A stretch of DNA of 25,907 bases from Thermoproteota archaeon (GTDB lineage: Archaea; Korarchaeota; Korarchaeia; B14-G2): positions 1 through 25,907 of the forward strand of contig QMWA01000008.1 in NCBI GenBank assembly GCA_003661385.1, read 5' to 3'. This document shows, in pieces, positions 14,014-21,800 of this stretch (its first letter is position 1; every line of letters starts with the position of its first letter). A program made the position numbers and the translations under genes. Below the pieces are notes generated by a model. That model saw nothing but the letters and a program-made list of their open reading frames with translations, was not told the origin of the DNA and did not search any database.

Positions 14014-15900
14014 GTGATACTAGAGGTCAGGCTAAGAGACTTCATGACATTCGAGGGAGATGTCTTAGTCCCCTTTAGGCCTGGGCTGAACATCATAGCT
14101 GGGCCAAATGGCGCTGGGAAGACCTCTATAGTCTCTGCTATACAGCTCTGCCTTGGCTCCCTGGCTAGAGAGAGGAAGTCTAGGATATCAGACTTCATCA
14201 GGAGGGGGAAGAGGGAGGCTGTGATCTCTACTGTCATAGACAACAGGCCTAGAGGAGGAAGGAGAGCCATACCATCAATCAACTCCGACAAGGTGGAGTT
14301 CACTAGAGTGATAATGCAGAGGGGGAGAGGATCTGAGTACTACGTGAACGGGGTGTATAGGCAGTACCGTGAGGTTAAGGCGATACTAGATGAGTCTATG
14401 ATCTCAGTTGACAACCCGCTTGTCGTCATGCCTCAGGGGAAGGTCAACGCGTGGATAGACTCTAAGCCTAGAGAGAGACTCCTGTACTTCGAGGAGCTTT
14501 TAGGGCTTGATAAGCTGCATGCTGCAATAGCAGCCATGGACAAGGGCGTCGAAGAGCTTGGTAGCAAGCTATCTGAGCTGGACGCCAAGCTTAAGGAGCT
14601 GAGGGCTGAGGTTGAAGGCAGGAGGAGGGAAGCTGAGCTCCTGGAGAGGAAGGAGGAGGCTCAGAGGAGGCTTGTAGAGCTGGAGAGGATGAAGATAGCT
14701 GCTGAGGCACTAGAACTTAAGGAGAGAATAGAGGAGGCCCTTAAGCAGGTACACGCGCTGGAGAGCGAGGCCTCTAGGGCTAGAGCTAAGATAGAGGAGA
14801 AGAGGGCGCTTGAGAGGGGGGCTCTCAGCAGGATCGAGCAGCTCACAATGGAGGAGGCAGCTGTCAGAGAGAAGCTTACTAGAGCTAGGGAGATGAGGCA
14901 AGCAGCTAGGAGGAGGATGGAGGAGGCTATAGGCCAGCTTTCAGACGCCCTCTCAAGCCTAGATGTGAGCTCGGCTAGGCTAGCGCTATCCAAGCTGCGA
15001 GAGGCTGTGAGAAGCTTCGAGAAGGCCGTTGACGAGGTTTTGTCAGGAGAGCTTAGGCTCAGAGAGATACAGGTAGAGAGGGAGATCAATGAGAGAAGCA
15101 TGCAGCAGGCCAAGGCCTCAGCTCAGAGGTGGGCTAGGAGAGTAGATGAGCTGGAGCAGCAGATAGGCGGCATTGAAGTAGAGGTGGCAGAGCTTAAAAG
15201 GCTTCTAGATGACAGAAGCAGAGTCGTCACTGAGGAGGAGATCTCAAGAGCTCCACCTGTGAGCGAGGTTGAAGCTGAGCTTGAGAGAATTCGAGGTGAA
15301 CTCGAAGCTCTGAAGTCTGTAGACCCTCTTGCAAGAGAGAAGCTTAGGGAAGCTACTTCAGTGCTTGAGAGGCTGACAGAGGAGAGGAGGAAGATAGCTG
15401 AGGAAAGGGATTCCATCCTAGAAAGGAGGAAGGAGGCAGCCAGCAGGTGGCGTAGCACGCTAGAGCAGGCAGTCCGCGACGTGAACACCCACTTCCAAGA
15501 GCTTATCAGCAAAGTTGGTGGAGAAGGGTATGTCGCACTGGAGGGAGCTGACCCGTATGAGGCTGGCCTCGAGATATATGTCGGCTTCGATGGCGCTCCA
15601 CCTGAGGCTGTGAGCAGCATGGCCCACTCCGGTGGCGAGAGGACGCTTTCTACAGTGGGGCTGCTGCTTGCAGTCCAGAAAATGAAGCCCTCCCCGTTCA
15701 GGATACTAGACGAGTTTGAGATACATCTGGACCCTGAGAACTTCGAGAGGGTTTCTCTCCTCCTCAAGGAGGCGTCCAGAGACACCCAGTACATAGTGGT
15801 CACGCCAGCTAGGCTGAGGATCCCGCCTCACGCGGATAGAGTAGTCTTCATATCGAAGTATGAGGGGGCTGTGAGTGTACAGTTCAGAGACAAAGGTTAG
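14014..15900 (+). CDS. Short SMC-family ATPase with SMC5-like heads
   Basis: The 628-residue protein has split ABC heads. The N-terminal head (1-165) has Walker A GPNGAGKT (30-37) and a Q-loop in VVMPQGKVNAWI, near-identical in plan to the LPQDKV of eukaryotic SMC5. The C-terminal head (500-628) has signature HSGGERT (538-544), Walker B FRILDEFE with D566/E567, D-loop LDPEN and an ending QYIVVTPARL that parallels the SMC5 QYFFITPKLL. Between them lie two coiled-coil arms of about 130-150 residues (about 168-305 and 343-495) joined by a roughly 35-residue helical linker. There is no hinge-sized domain and no Rad50 CxxC hook. Start is GTG. It overlaps the kleisin-like gene by 26 bases. The family is firm; the SMC5 subtype rests on motif likeness. 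Confidence 0.88.
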   Translation: MILEVRLRDFMTFEGDVLVPFRPGLNIIAGPNGAGKTSIVSAIQLCLGSLARERKSRISDFIRRGKREAVISTVIDNRPRGGRRAIPSINSDKVEFTRVIMQRGRGSEYYVNGVYRQYREVKAILDESMISVDNPLVVMPQGKVNAWIDSKPRERLLYFEELLGLDKLHAAIAAMDKGVEELGSKLSELDAKLKELRAEVEGRRREAELLERKEEAQRRLVELERMKIAAEALELKERIEEALKQVHALESEASRARAKIEEKRALERGALSRIEQLTMEEAAVREKLTRAREMRQAARRRMEEAIGQLSDALSSLDVSSARLALSKLREAVRSFEKAVDEVLSGELRLREIQVEREINERSMQQAKASAQRWARRVDELEQQIGGIEVEVAELKRLLDDRSRVVTEEEISRAPPVSEVEAELERIRGELEALKSVDPLAREKLREATSVLERLTEERRKIAEERDSILERRKEAASRWRSTLEQAVRDVNTHFQELISKVGGEGYVALEGADPYEAGLEIYVGFDGAPPEAVSSMAHSGGERTLSTVGLLLAVQKMKPSPFRILDEFEIHLDPENFERVSLLLKEASRDTQYIVVTPARLRIPPHADRVVFISKYEGAVSVQFRDKG

Positions 15901-16600
15901 AGCTTCCCTCAGGAGGGCTATACAGAGGTGTGAGATGGCTCTCCAAGGGAAGATAGATATAAGCGATGTGCCTACCAGCAGGTACCTTAGGCTTGCCGGG
16001 CAAGCTATTCAGATCGGCAGCCCCATGCTCCTCAGGCTTGTTGGAGAGCTTCTGCCGAAGGTCATCAGGATACTGCTAGCTAGAGTTGAGAGGAGCATTG
16101 CAGCTGCCTCAGCAGCACTCACCCCTGCAGGAGCCATAAGAGAGGGGCTTAAGCTGGCTAGCAGGATGAGGATAGCTGAGATTGTGGCTTTAGCCTGGCG
16201 GCCACTAGCTTCGGTTGACGGGCCCCTCAGCGCTGAGGTCATAGCCAAGCTAGCTAGAGCCTTCCTAGAGCAGCCGGATAGAAGACTGGCGCCCCCTGAG
16301 CTGCAAGCGCCTAGGCCTTCTACAGCTGAGCCCAGCAGCATGCTGTTCAGCGACGTAGTAGAGGCAGCCAGGGAAGCTGCTCAGCAGCTGGCTGGAAGGG
16401 AGGTAGACCTCAGCGAGCTAGCAAGCTCGTGGGAGGAGCTCCTCTCTATGCTTCAGGCTCTAGCTCACCTACAGCAGAAAGGGGAGATAGCTGTTGAGAA
16501 GAAGGGGAGGCTTCTGAGTGTTTCTCTAAGCCCACCTGAAAGAGGAGCTCACGTGTTTTGGGTTGATAGAGAGGAGTGGGGGGAGGATGAAGAGAGTTAA
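15875..16600 (+). CDS. Kleisin (ScpA-like) candidate
   Basis: The 241-residue protein carries segments resembling both ends of ScpA. Near the N-terminus, GKIDISDVPTSRYLRLA (25-41) parallels the ScpA motif K-I-D-I-x-D-I-P-I...Y-L, followed by a helical stretch rich in Leu and Arg (48-75). A flexible proline-rich linker (130-155) comes next. The C-terminal region (157-218), with EELLSMLQALAHLQQKGEI, matches the helix and wing of the ScpA winged helix that binds the SMC head. A kleisin bridges SMC heads and recruits KITE proteins. The GTG start follows GAGGGGG with a 6-base spacer and lies inside the SMC-like gene, as expected for an obligate partner. The assignment comes from motif reading, not a search. 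Confidence 0.68.
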   Translation: MYSSETKVRASLRRAIQRCEMALQGKIDISDVPTSRYLRLAGQAIQIGSPMLLRLVGELLPKVIRILLARVERSIAAASAALTPAGAIREGLKLASRMRIAEIVALAWRPLASVDGPLSAEVIAKLARAFLEQPDRRLAPPELQAPRPSTAEPSSMLFSDVVEAAREAAQQLAGREVDLSELASSWEELLSMLQALAHLQQKGEIAVEKKGRLLSVSLSPPERGAHVFWVDREEWGEDEES

Positions 16601-17369
16601 GACTGGAGTTGAGGGCATAGACCGCATGCTGTCAGGAGGGATCCCAAGAGGCTTCCTGGTGTGCGTGTCAGGTGAGCCTGGGACTGGGAAAACGGTGTTC
16701 TGCCTTCACTTTGCGTGGGCAGGCATAAGGAGCGGGGAGAAGGCCATATACGTGACTACAGAGGAGTCCAGCAGCTCCATCATAGAGCAAGCCTACCAGT
16801 TCAACATGGACTTCAAGCTGGCTGTAGACGGGGGGATGCTGATACTGATCGACACATTCGGGCGTGGTGAGTGGACTCTGTCAACGCTGAGTGTCGAGGA
16901 CCTCGTCAGGAAGATCGTTGAAGCGAAGAAGAGGCTAGGGCGTGGTGAAGCTAGGTGCATAATAGACTCGCTCTCAGCATTCTGGCTTGACAAGCCCGCA
17001 ATGGCCAGAAACTACTCGTACTACATAAAGAAGACCCTAGCTCCATGGAAGCTCACGACCCTCGCAGTCACGCAGTATGCAGTGACGACATCGCAGGCCT
17101 TCGGCTTCGGGCTGGAGCACGTCAGCGACGGGATAATTAGGTTCATGAGAGCTGTGAGGAGGGGGGTGCTTCAGAGGTATGTCTTGATTGAGAAGATGAG
17201 AAACACCCCTCACGACCTTAGGCTGCATAGAGTAGACATAGTTGACGGGGTGGGCATGGTTGTGACACCGCTGAAGGAGCCTCTTAGGAGAGAGGATGTA
17301 GCTCTCCCTAGGGAAGTGGCTGAGAGAATCATAGAGGCGAAAGCTAGAAGGGAAGCTGAGATCCCGTGA
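16587..17369 (+). CDS. KaiC-like RecA-superfamily ATPase in the SMC/kleisin operon
   Basis: The protein is 260 residues from the ATG at 16587. It has the KaiC lead-in VKTGVEGIDRMLSGGIPRG, Walker A GEPGTGKT (29-36), the TTEES catalytic-glutamate region (57-61), and Walker B CIIDS (124-128). A C-terminal KMRNTPHDLRLHRVDIVDG segment completes the domain. An in-frame TTG at 16563 would add eight residues, but the ATG fits the family start better and has GAGGAG ten bases upstream. It overlaps the end of the kleisin-like gene by 14 bases and the convergent primase-like gene by 26. The overlap implies joint translation with SMC and kleisin; whether it acts on the same DNA structures, like Rad55-type proteins, is inference. 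Confidence 0.85.
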   Translation: MKRVKTGVEGIDRMLSGGIPRGFLVCVSGEPGTGKTVFCLHFAWAGIRSGEKAIYVTTEESSSSIIEQAYQFNMDFKLAVDGGMLILIDTFGRGEWTLSTLSVEDLVRKIVEAKKRLGRGEARCIIDSLSAFWLDKPAMARNYSYYIKKTLAPWKLTTLAVTQYAVTTSQAFGFGLEHVSDGIIRFMRAVRRGVLQRYVLIEKMRNTPHDLRLHRVDIVDGVGMVVTPLKEPLRREDVALPREVAERIIEAKARREAEIP

Positions 17370-18240
17370 GCTCCCTGAGCGCCCTCTTTATCATCTCATC
17401 TAGCTTCGGGGTCTTCCTCCTTCTCCTCGCTTTGGGGTAGGGCATTCCCCCCACTACCTCATATGCCCTCTTAGCTAGGTGGTCTGCTTCACCCTCTACA
17501 TACCTTGTCTTCCACCTCCTATCATGCCTGTACTCCTTGGGTAGAGCCCAGCTCAGCTCAAAGCTGTCTATGTCATCTGGAGTAAAGCATATGCAGCAGA
17601 AGTCTAGTAGCCTGTGAAGTGAGAGCGGTGCTGTGAAGACTCTCTGAAGGTCTATCTTGTTCTCCACTCTGAGCCCTCTGGCCTCATATCTCTTAGATAA
17701 CTCGTGGATGCGGCTCTCTACCCTGAGCTTCACGTACTCTACTATCGAGTAGGCTATGTCAGCTGGGTGTATTTTCCGGAGGAGCTCACGTGAGAAGGCT
17801 AATGGGTTTAAGTGGACGTGTACTCCTCTACCAGACCACTTCAGGAACACCGACTTCACTACACCAAGCCTCTCCAGCTCATCGACTACGGCTCTGGCAG
17901 CCTCTAGTGTGGCCTTGTAGAGGCTTGGAGTGCTATCAATGTCCCATACTGGAGCTGACCTGGCTATGTTGCTGAGAGGGGCTGTGTCCTCTTCTCTAGC
18001 TAGAGCATGGTACTCGTGTATGGTAGCGTAGACTGACCTGGCATTAAGCTTCTCCACGAGCGTAGCTAGGTCCTCTGGGCTGGAGATGGTGATTGGGACC
18101 TTAGTTTTGCCTACTCGAAGGTATCTTGTAAACACCAGCCTGCTACCCAGGGTAGAGTGAACTGCAACCCAGCGGCGCCTACAGTAGCTGGAGATTTCCT
18201 CCGCAACGCTCCTCCTCTTGTAGTAGCTGATAGGATCCAA
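17344..18240 (-). CDS. Archaeo-eukaryotic primase (AEP) superfamily protein
   Basis: The 298-residue protein shows the three AEP motifs in order: VWDID with D100 and D102 (motif I, metal ligands), SGRGVHVH (136-143, motif II with the S-x-H nucleotide site), and KIDLQRVFTAPLSLHR, with D197 (motif III) followed by P-L-S-L-H as in PriS. The region between has the expected helices. It differs from a canonical PriS in its length (usually about 330-400 residues) and in lacking a clear four-Cys/His zinc stem; the cysteines present (C20 and the C-C-I-C cluster near 215) do not form one. It could be this lineage's PriS in divergent form, or a second AEP for repair. The start is TTG. No PriL is adjacent. 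Confidence 0.75.
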   Translation of the reverse strand: MDPISYYKRRSVAEEISSYCRRRWVAVHSTLGSRLVFTRYLRVGKTKVPITISSPEDLATLVEKLNARSVYATIHEYHALAREEDTAPLSNIARSAPVWDIDSTPSLYKATLEAARAVVDELERLGVVKSVFLKWSGRGVHVHLNPLAFSRELLRKIHPADIAYSIVEYVKLRVESRIHELSKRYEARGLRVENKIDLQRVFTAPLSLHRLLDFCCICFTPDDIDSFELSWALPKEYRHDRRWKTRYVEGEADHLAKRAYEVVGGMPYPKARRRRKTPKLDEMIKRALRELTGSQLPF

Positions 18241-18262
18241 GCTTCTAGTGGATGGCAGTCAC

Positions 18263-18271
18263 TTTCTTAAG
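18263..18271. promoter_or_regulatory. Palindromic CTTAAG-containing core between the primase-like and KITE-like genes
   Basis: TTTCTTAAG contains the palindrome CTTAAG (18266-18271). Its centre is about 28 bases from the TTG at 18240 on the left and about 24-27 bases from the TTG/GTG at 18292/18295 on the right. Both distances fit leaderless starts from one shared element. Confidence 0.42.
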
Positions 18272-18291
18272 CGTTTAGTGCTCCTATAGGT

Positions 18292-18807
18292 TTGGTGCCT
18301 GAGTTGGTTAGCAGCGATGCAAAGAGGCTTCTTCTCATGGTGCTCTATAGGTCTGGCAGAAAGCCTGGAGCTAGCATAGCAGAGCTTAGGAAGGAGTTTG
18401 GGGACAGGCTTGAGGAGCTAGTGGAGGAGCTGAACGAGAAGCTAGCTGAGCTTGGGCTTAGGCTTCACCTGCTTGAGGAGGAGGGGCTTGCTGTAATAGC
18501 TCCATCTGAGCCTGTAGGAGACATCAAGCTTTCACCGCTCGACTCGAATGCTGTAGCCTGCCTTGGAATACTAGTTGGGCTCTTTACGGCAGGTAGGGGA
18601 GTCGTTAAGAGAAGTGAGTTCTTAGAGGTTGCTTCGCGTAAGGTTGGAGAGGCTGAGGCCAAGATATGCCTTGGAGAGCTCGCTAGAGAAGGCTACGTGA
18701 AGGTGAAGGGGGATGAGATACAGCTCTCCTGGAGAGCTTTCTTCGAGCTCGATGTTGAGAAGCTAGCTGAGAGCCTGGCTAGGGAGGTGCTTAAGCTATC
18801 TGGGTAG
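18292..18807 (+). CDS. Tandem winged-helix protein, KITE (ScpB/Nse3-like) candidate
   Basis: The 171-residue protein looks like two winged helices in series. The first (8-70) contains DRLEELVEELNEKLAELGLR then LHLLEEEGLAVIAP, the same layout as the first ScpB winged helix. The second (84-150) reads LGILVGLFTAGRGVVKRSEF, then LGELAREGYVKVKGDEIQLSWRAF, which parallels the MAGE/Nse3 end in which a Y-L strand leads to a W-G-P-R-A-like turn. KITE proteins bind the kleisin linker of SMC complexes. The placement 1.7 kb from the kleisin-like gene supports this reading. Start is TTG at 18292, or GTG at 18295, at leaderless distance from the promoter. It is followed directly by Lhr. A plain winged-helix regulator is the alternative. 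Confidence 0.58.
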   Translation: MVPELVSSDAKRLLLMVLYRSGRKPGASIAELRKEFGDRLEELVEELNEKLAELGLRLHLLEEEGLAVIAPSEPVGDIKLSPLDSNAVACLGILVGLFTAGRGVVKRSEFLEVASRKVGEAEAKICLGELAREGYVKVKGDEIQLSWRAFFELDVEKLAESLAREVLKLSG

Positions 18808-21800
18808 TTGGTCTCCATGGGCGCCTTTAGCCTGCTGTGCAGAGAGCTCAGGGAGAAACTAGCTGAGGTTGGTGTCGAAAGGGAGACTGAGATCCAGGAG
18901 AAGGCTATACCGCTCATTCTTGAGGGGAGAAGTGTCCTGCTTATAGCCCCTGCAGGCTGGGGGAAGACAGAGGCAGCTGTCCTTCCTGTGCTCCACATGA
19001 TGCGTGAGGTCAAGGAGGCAGGCGTGAAGCTCCTCTATATAACCCCACTGAGGTCTCTTAACAGAGACCTCCTTAATAGAGTGGCTAGGTACGCTCATGC
19101 CCTGGGGTTTAGGGTAGGGGTTAGGCATGGTGATACCAGCTCAGGTGAGAGGGAAGCTCAAGCTAGGCATCCTCCAGATGTCTTGATAACCACCCCGGAG
19201 AGCCTTCAGGCCATCCTCCCAGGGAGGATGATGAGAGCTGCCTTAAGAGCTGTCAGGTGGGTTGTAGTAGATGAGGTGCATGAGTTCCTTGAGAGCAAGA
19301 GGGGAAGCCAGCTTGCAGTCCTCCTGGAGAGGGTCAGAGAGGTCTGTGGAGGCTTCCAGGTTATTGGGCTCTCTGCGACGATAGGGTCCCCGGAGTCTGT
19401 AGCTGAGTTCCTAGCTGGAGGAGGAGCTAAACCTGAGGTCGTATCCCTTGACATAGGTAAAAGGGTTGAAATCAGAGTTGAGTACCATGAGCCATCTGGG
19501 GAGGACGCTAGCAGTGCTGAGAAGGTTGGCGTCAACCCATGGCTTCTAGCTAGAGCTAGGAGGATAGTTGAGCTAGCTAAGGCCAGTGGCAGGGTGCTTG
19601 TTTTCACCAACACGAGGTCTACAGCTGAGCTCCTCTCGCGTGTGATAGCTGAGCTCTCTCCAGACGTGGAGTTTGGAACCCACCACAGCTCTCTCTCCAG
19701 AGATATTAGAGTCGAAGTTGAGTCCAGCTTGAAGTCTGGGTTCCTGCTTGGAGTAGTATGCACGTCATCTCTTCAGCTTGGCATAGACATAGGTGAGCTT
19801 GAGCTGGTAGTCCAGTATGGCTCACCTAGGACTGTAACCAACCTGCTTCAGAGAGTTGGTAGAGCTGGACATAGAGCTTGGAAGAAGTCTAGTGGAGTTG
19901 TGCTAGCTGAGACTCCCCTCGACGTAGCTGAAAGCCTAGCTATAGTTAGGCTAGCTAAGCGTGGCTGGCTTGAGAAGCCTAGGATTCCGGAGAAGCCTCT
20001 CGATGTGCTAGCTGTCCAGCTAGCGGGTTTGACGCTCGACGGAAGGCGTAGCCTGAGGGAGGTGTATGATGTCGTCAGGAGGGCATACCCGTATAGAAAG
20101 CTGACAGTGGACGAGCTTAAGGAGGTAGTTAAGGCGCTAGGGTGGAGTGAGCAGCATGGTAGACTTGTGGCTAAGAGGGGGGTATGGAGATACTACTATG
20201 AGAACCTGTCTGTGATAAGTGAGAGAGAGGAGGTGGAGGTGGTAGATGATAGGGGGCAGATCGTAGGGTACATGGATCCGCGGTTCGTGGCGCTCTACCT
20301 CAGTGAAGGGGAGGCTGTGGTGTTTCAGGGCAAGGTCTGGATTGTGGCTGAGATCTCTCGAGACAAGGTGAAGCTGGCGCCCTCTAGAGAGCACATGGGG
20401 GAGATACCGTGGTGGGAGGGAGAAACCATACCTGTGCCTAAGGAGGTCGCCGATGAAGTTTTCGAGGTGCTTAGAGAGGCTTCTGAGGAGCCTGGAGACT
20501 ACGCTAGGGCAGCTGAGAGCCTTGCTAGGTACGAGGCTGTAGACTACCAGGCAGCTCTATCCCTAATTAAGCTGGCGAGAGGCACCTTACAGGCTTTAGG
20601 AGTGCTTCCCAGCAGAGACATCATGGTAGCAGAGAAGGTCGGTGACTCGATAGCGTTCTACTATCCTCTGGGGAGGAGGGGCGCTGAGGCTCTTGGGAGA
20701 GCTGCAGCATTTAAGGCTGCATCGCTGGTAGGTAGGCCTGTTGGGCTCAGGATCAGCCCATATGGGTTTGTCATTGAGGGAGTTGAGGAGCTTTCCCCCA
20801 GGGAGGCTTTACCCTCTCCAGGAGAGTTTGAGGAAGCCCTCTCCAGCAGCTTGAGGTATACTCCTCTGCTTAAGCTTGCTGTCAGCGAGGTGGCAGGTAG
20901 GCTTGGAGCTAGGGAGGAGGCTGAGAAGCTCCTTGATCTCAGCCCGGAGCAGCTTGCTGCAGCCATAGATGGAACTGCACTGCTTAAGCAGGCTATAGGA
21001 GACATCCAGCACAAGTACTTAGATGCTGGGGTTGCTAAAGAGGTCCTGGAGAGGATCCATGATGGAAGCATCAGGCTTAGAGTTGCTGAGAGAGACGAGC
21101 CTACTCCACTTTTCACTGAGGTATCCTCTAGGTTCCCAGAGGTCGTCAGGCCGAGTTCTATCAGCTCACTGCCAGCCTCTGGCAGCTTAAGAGATAGGGT
21201 TGTCGCTGAGCTATCTAGGTCTCCTCTCTCAGCCTATGAGCTCTCTAGGAGGCTTGGCGCCCCGCTTAAGGACGTGCTTGATCTTCTGGTTCAGCTTAAG
21301 GATGAAGGAGCCGTTAGAGACGTCCTCGTGCCAGATGCTATGGCTAGGATTTGGGTTCTGAGGAAGAAGGGCATTGAAAGCGCCAGGGTGGCTGTATCAG
21401 AGCTCATTGAGCTGAGGTCTAAGATTAGAGCTGACAGGATAAGCTCTGTTAGCAGCCTGATCCGGGCGCTGGACATGCTAGGGGCGGTTTCTCCCAGAAG
21501 GCTTCTTAAGATGACAGGTAGCAGCAGTGAGGACTTTAGAGAAGCCCTTCAGAGAGCACTCGAGAGCAGGAGAGCAGTCTTAGTCCATACTTTAGCTGGG
21601 GGGCAGCTCATTCTCTTAAGCGAGCAGTTTAGCTCGTATGTGATGGGAGTTAAGCCATTTAAGATGAGTAAGCTGAGTGAGGTTACTGCTGAGCTCCTTA
21701 AGATCATGGGCGCCGCTACAGCTGAGGAGCTTGCTAGGAGGCTTGGGGAAAGCACCAGGTCTGTTAGAAGGAGCTTAGCTGAGCTTCAGGCTCTTGGGCA

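Noticed and set aside
15123-15803. Long minus-strand frame of 226 residues under the SMC-like gene
   Set aside because: It is serine/leucine-rich antisense of a coiled-coil gene with a Glu/Arg/Lys bias; the plus strand carries all ABC motifs.
14014-15900. Rad50
   Set aside because: No CxxC zinc hook, no Mre11 neighbour, and the C-terminal head is closer to SMC5 (HSGGERT, ILDEFE, QYIVVTP).
14014-18807. Wadjet (JetABCD) or MukBEF anti-plasmid system
   Set aside because: No JetD-type nuclease is visible, and the SMC-like protein is far too short for JetC or MukB.
18292-18807. Plain ScpB annotation
   Set aside because: The first winged helix is ScpB-like but the second resembles the Nse3/MAGE type, so I used the broader KITE label.
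19206-19763. Minus-strand frame of 185 residues under Lhr
   Set aside because: Shadow of the helicase core, which is unbroken on the plus strand.
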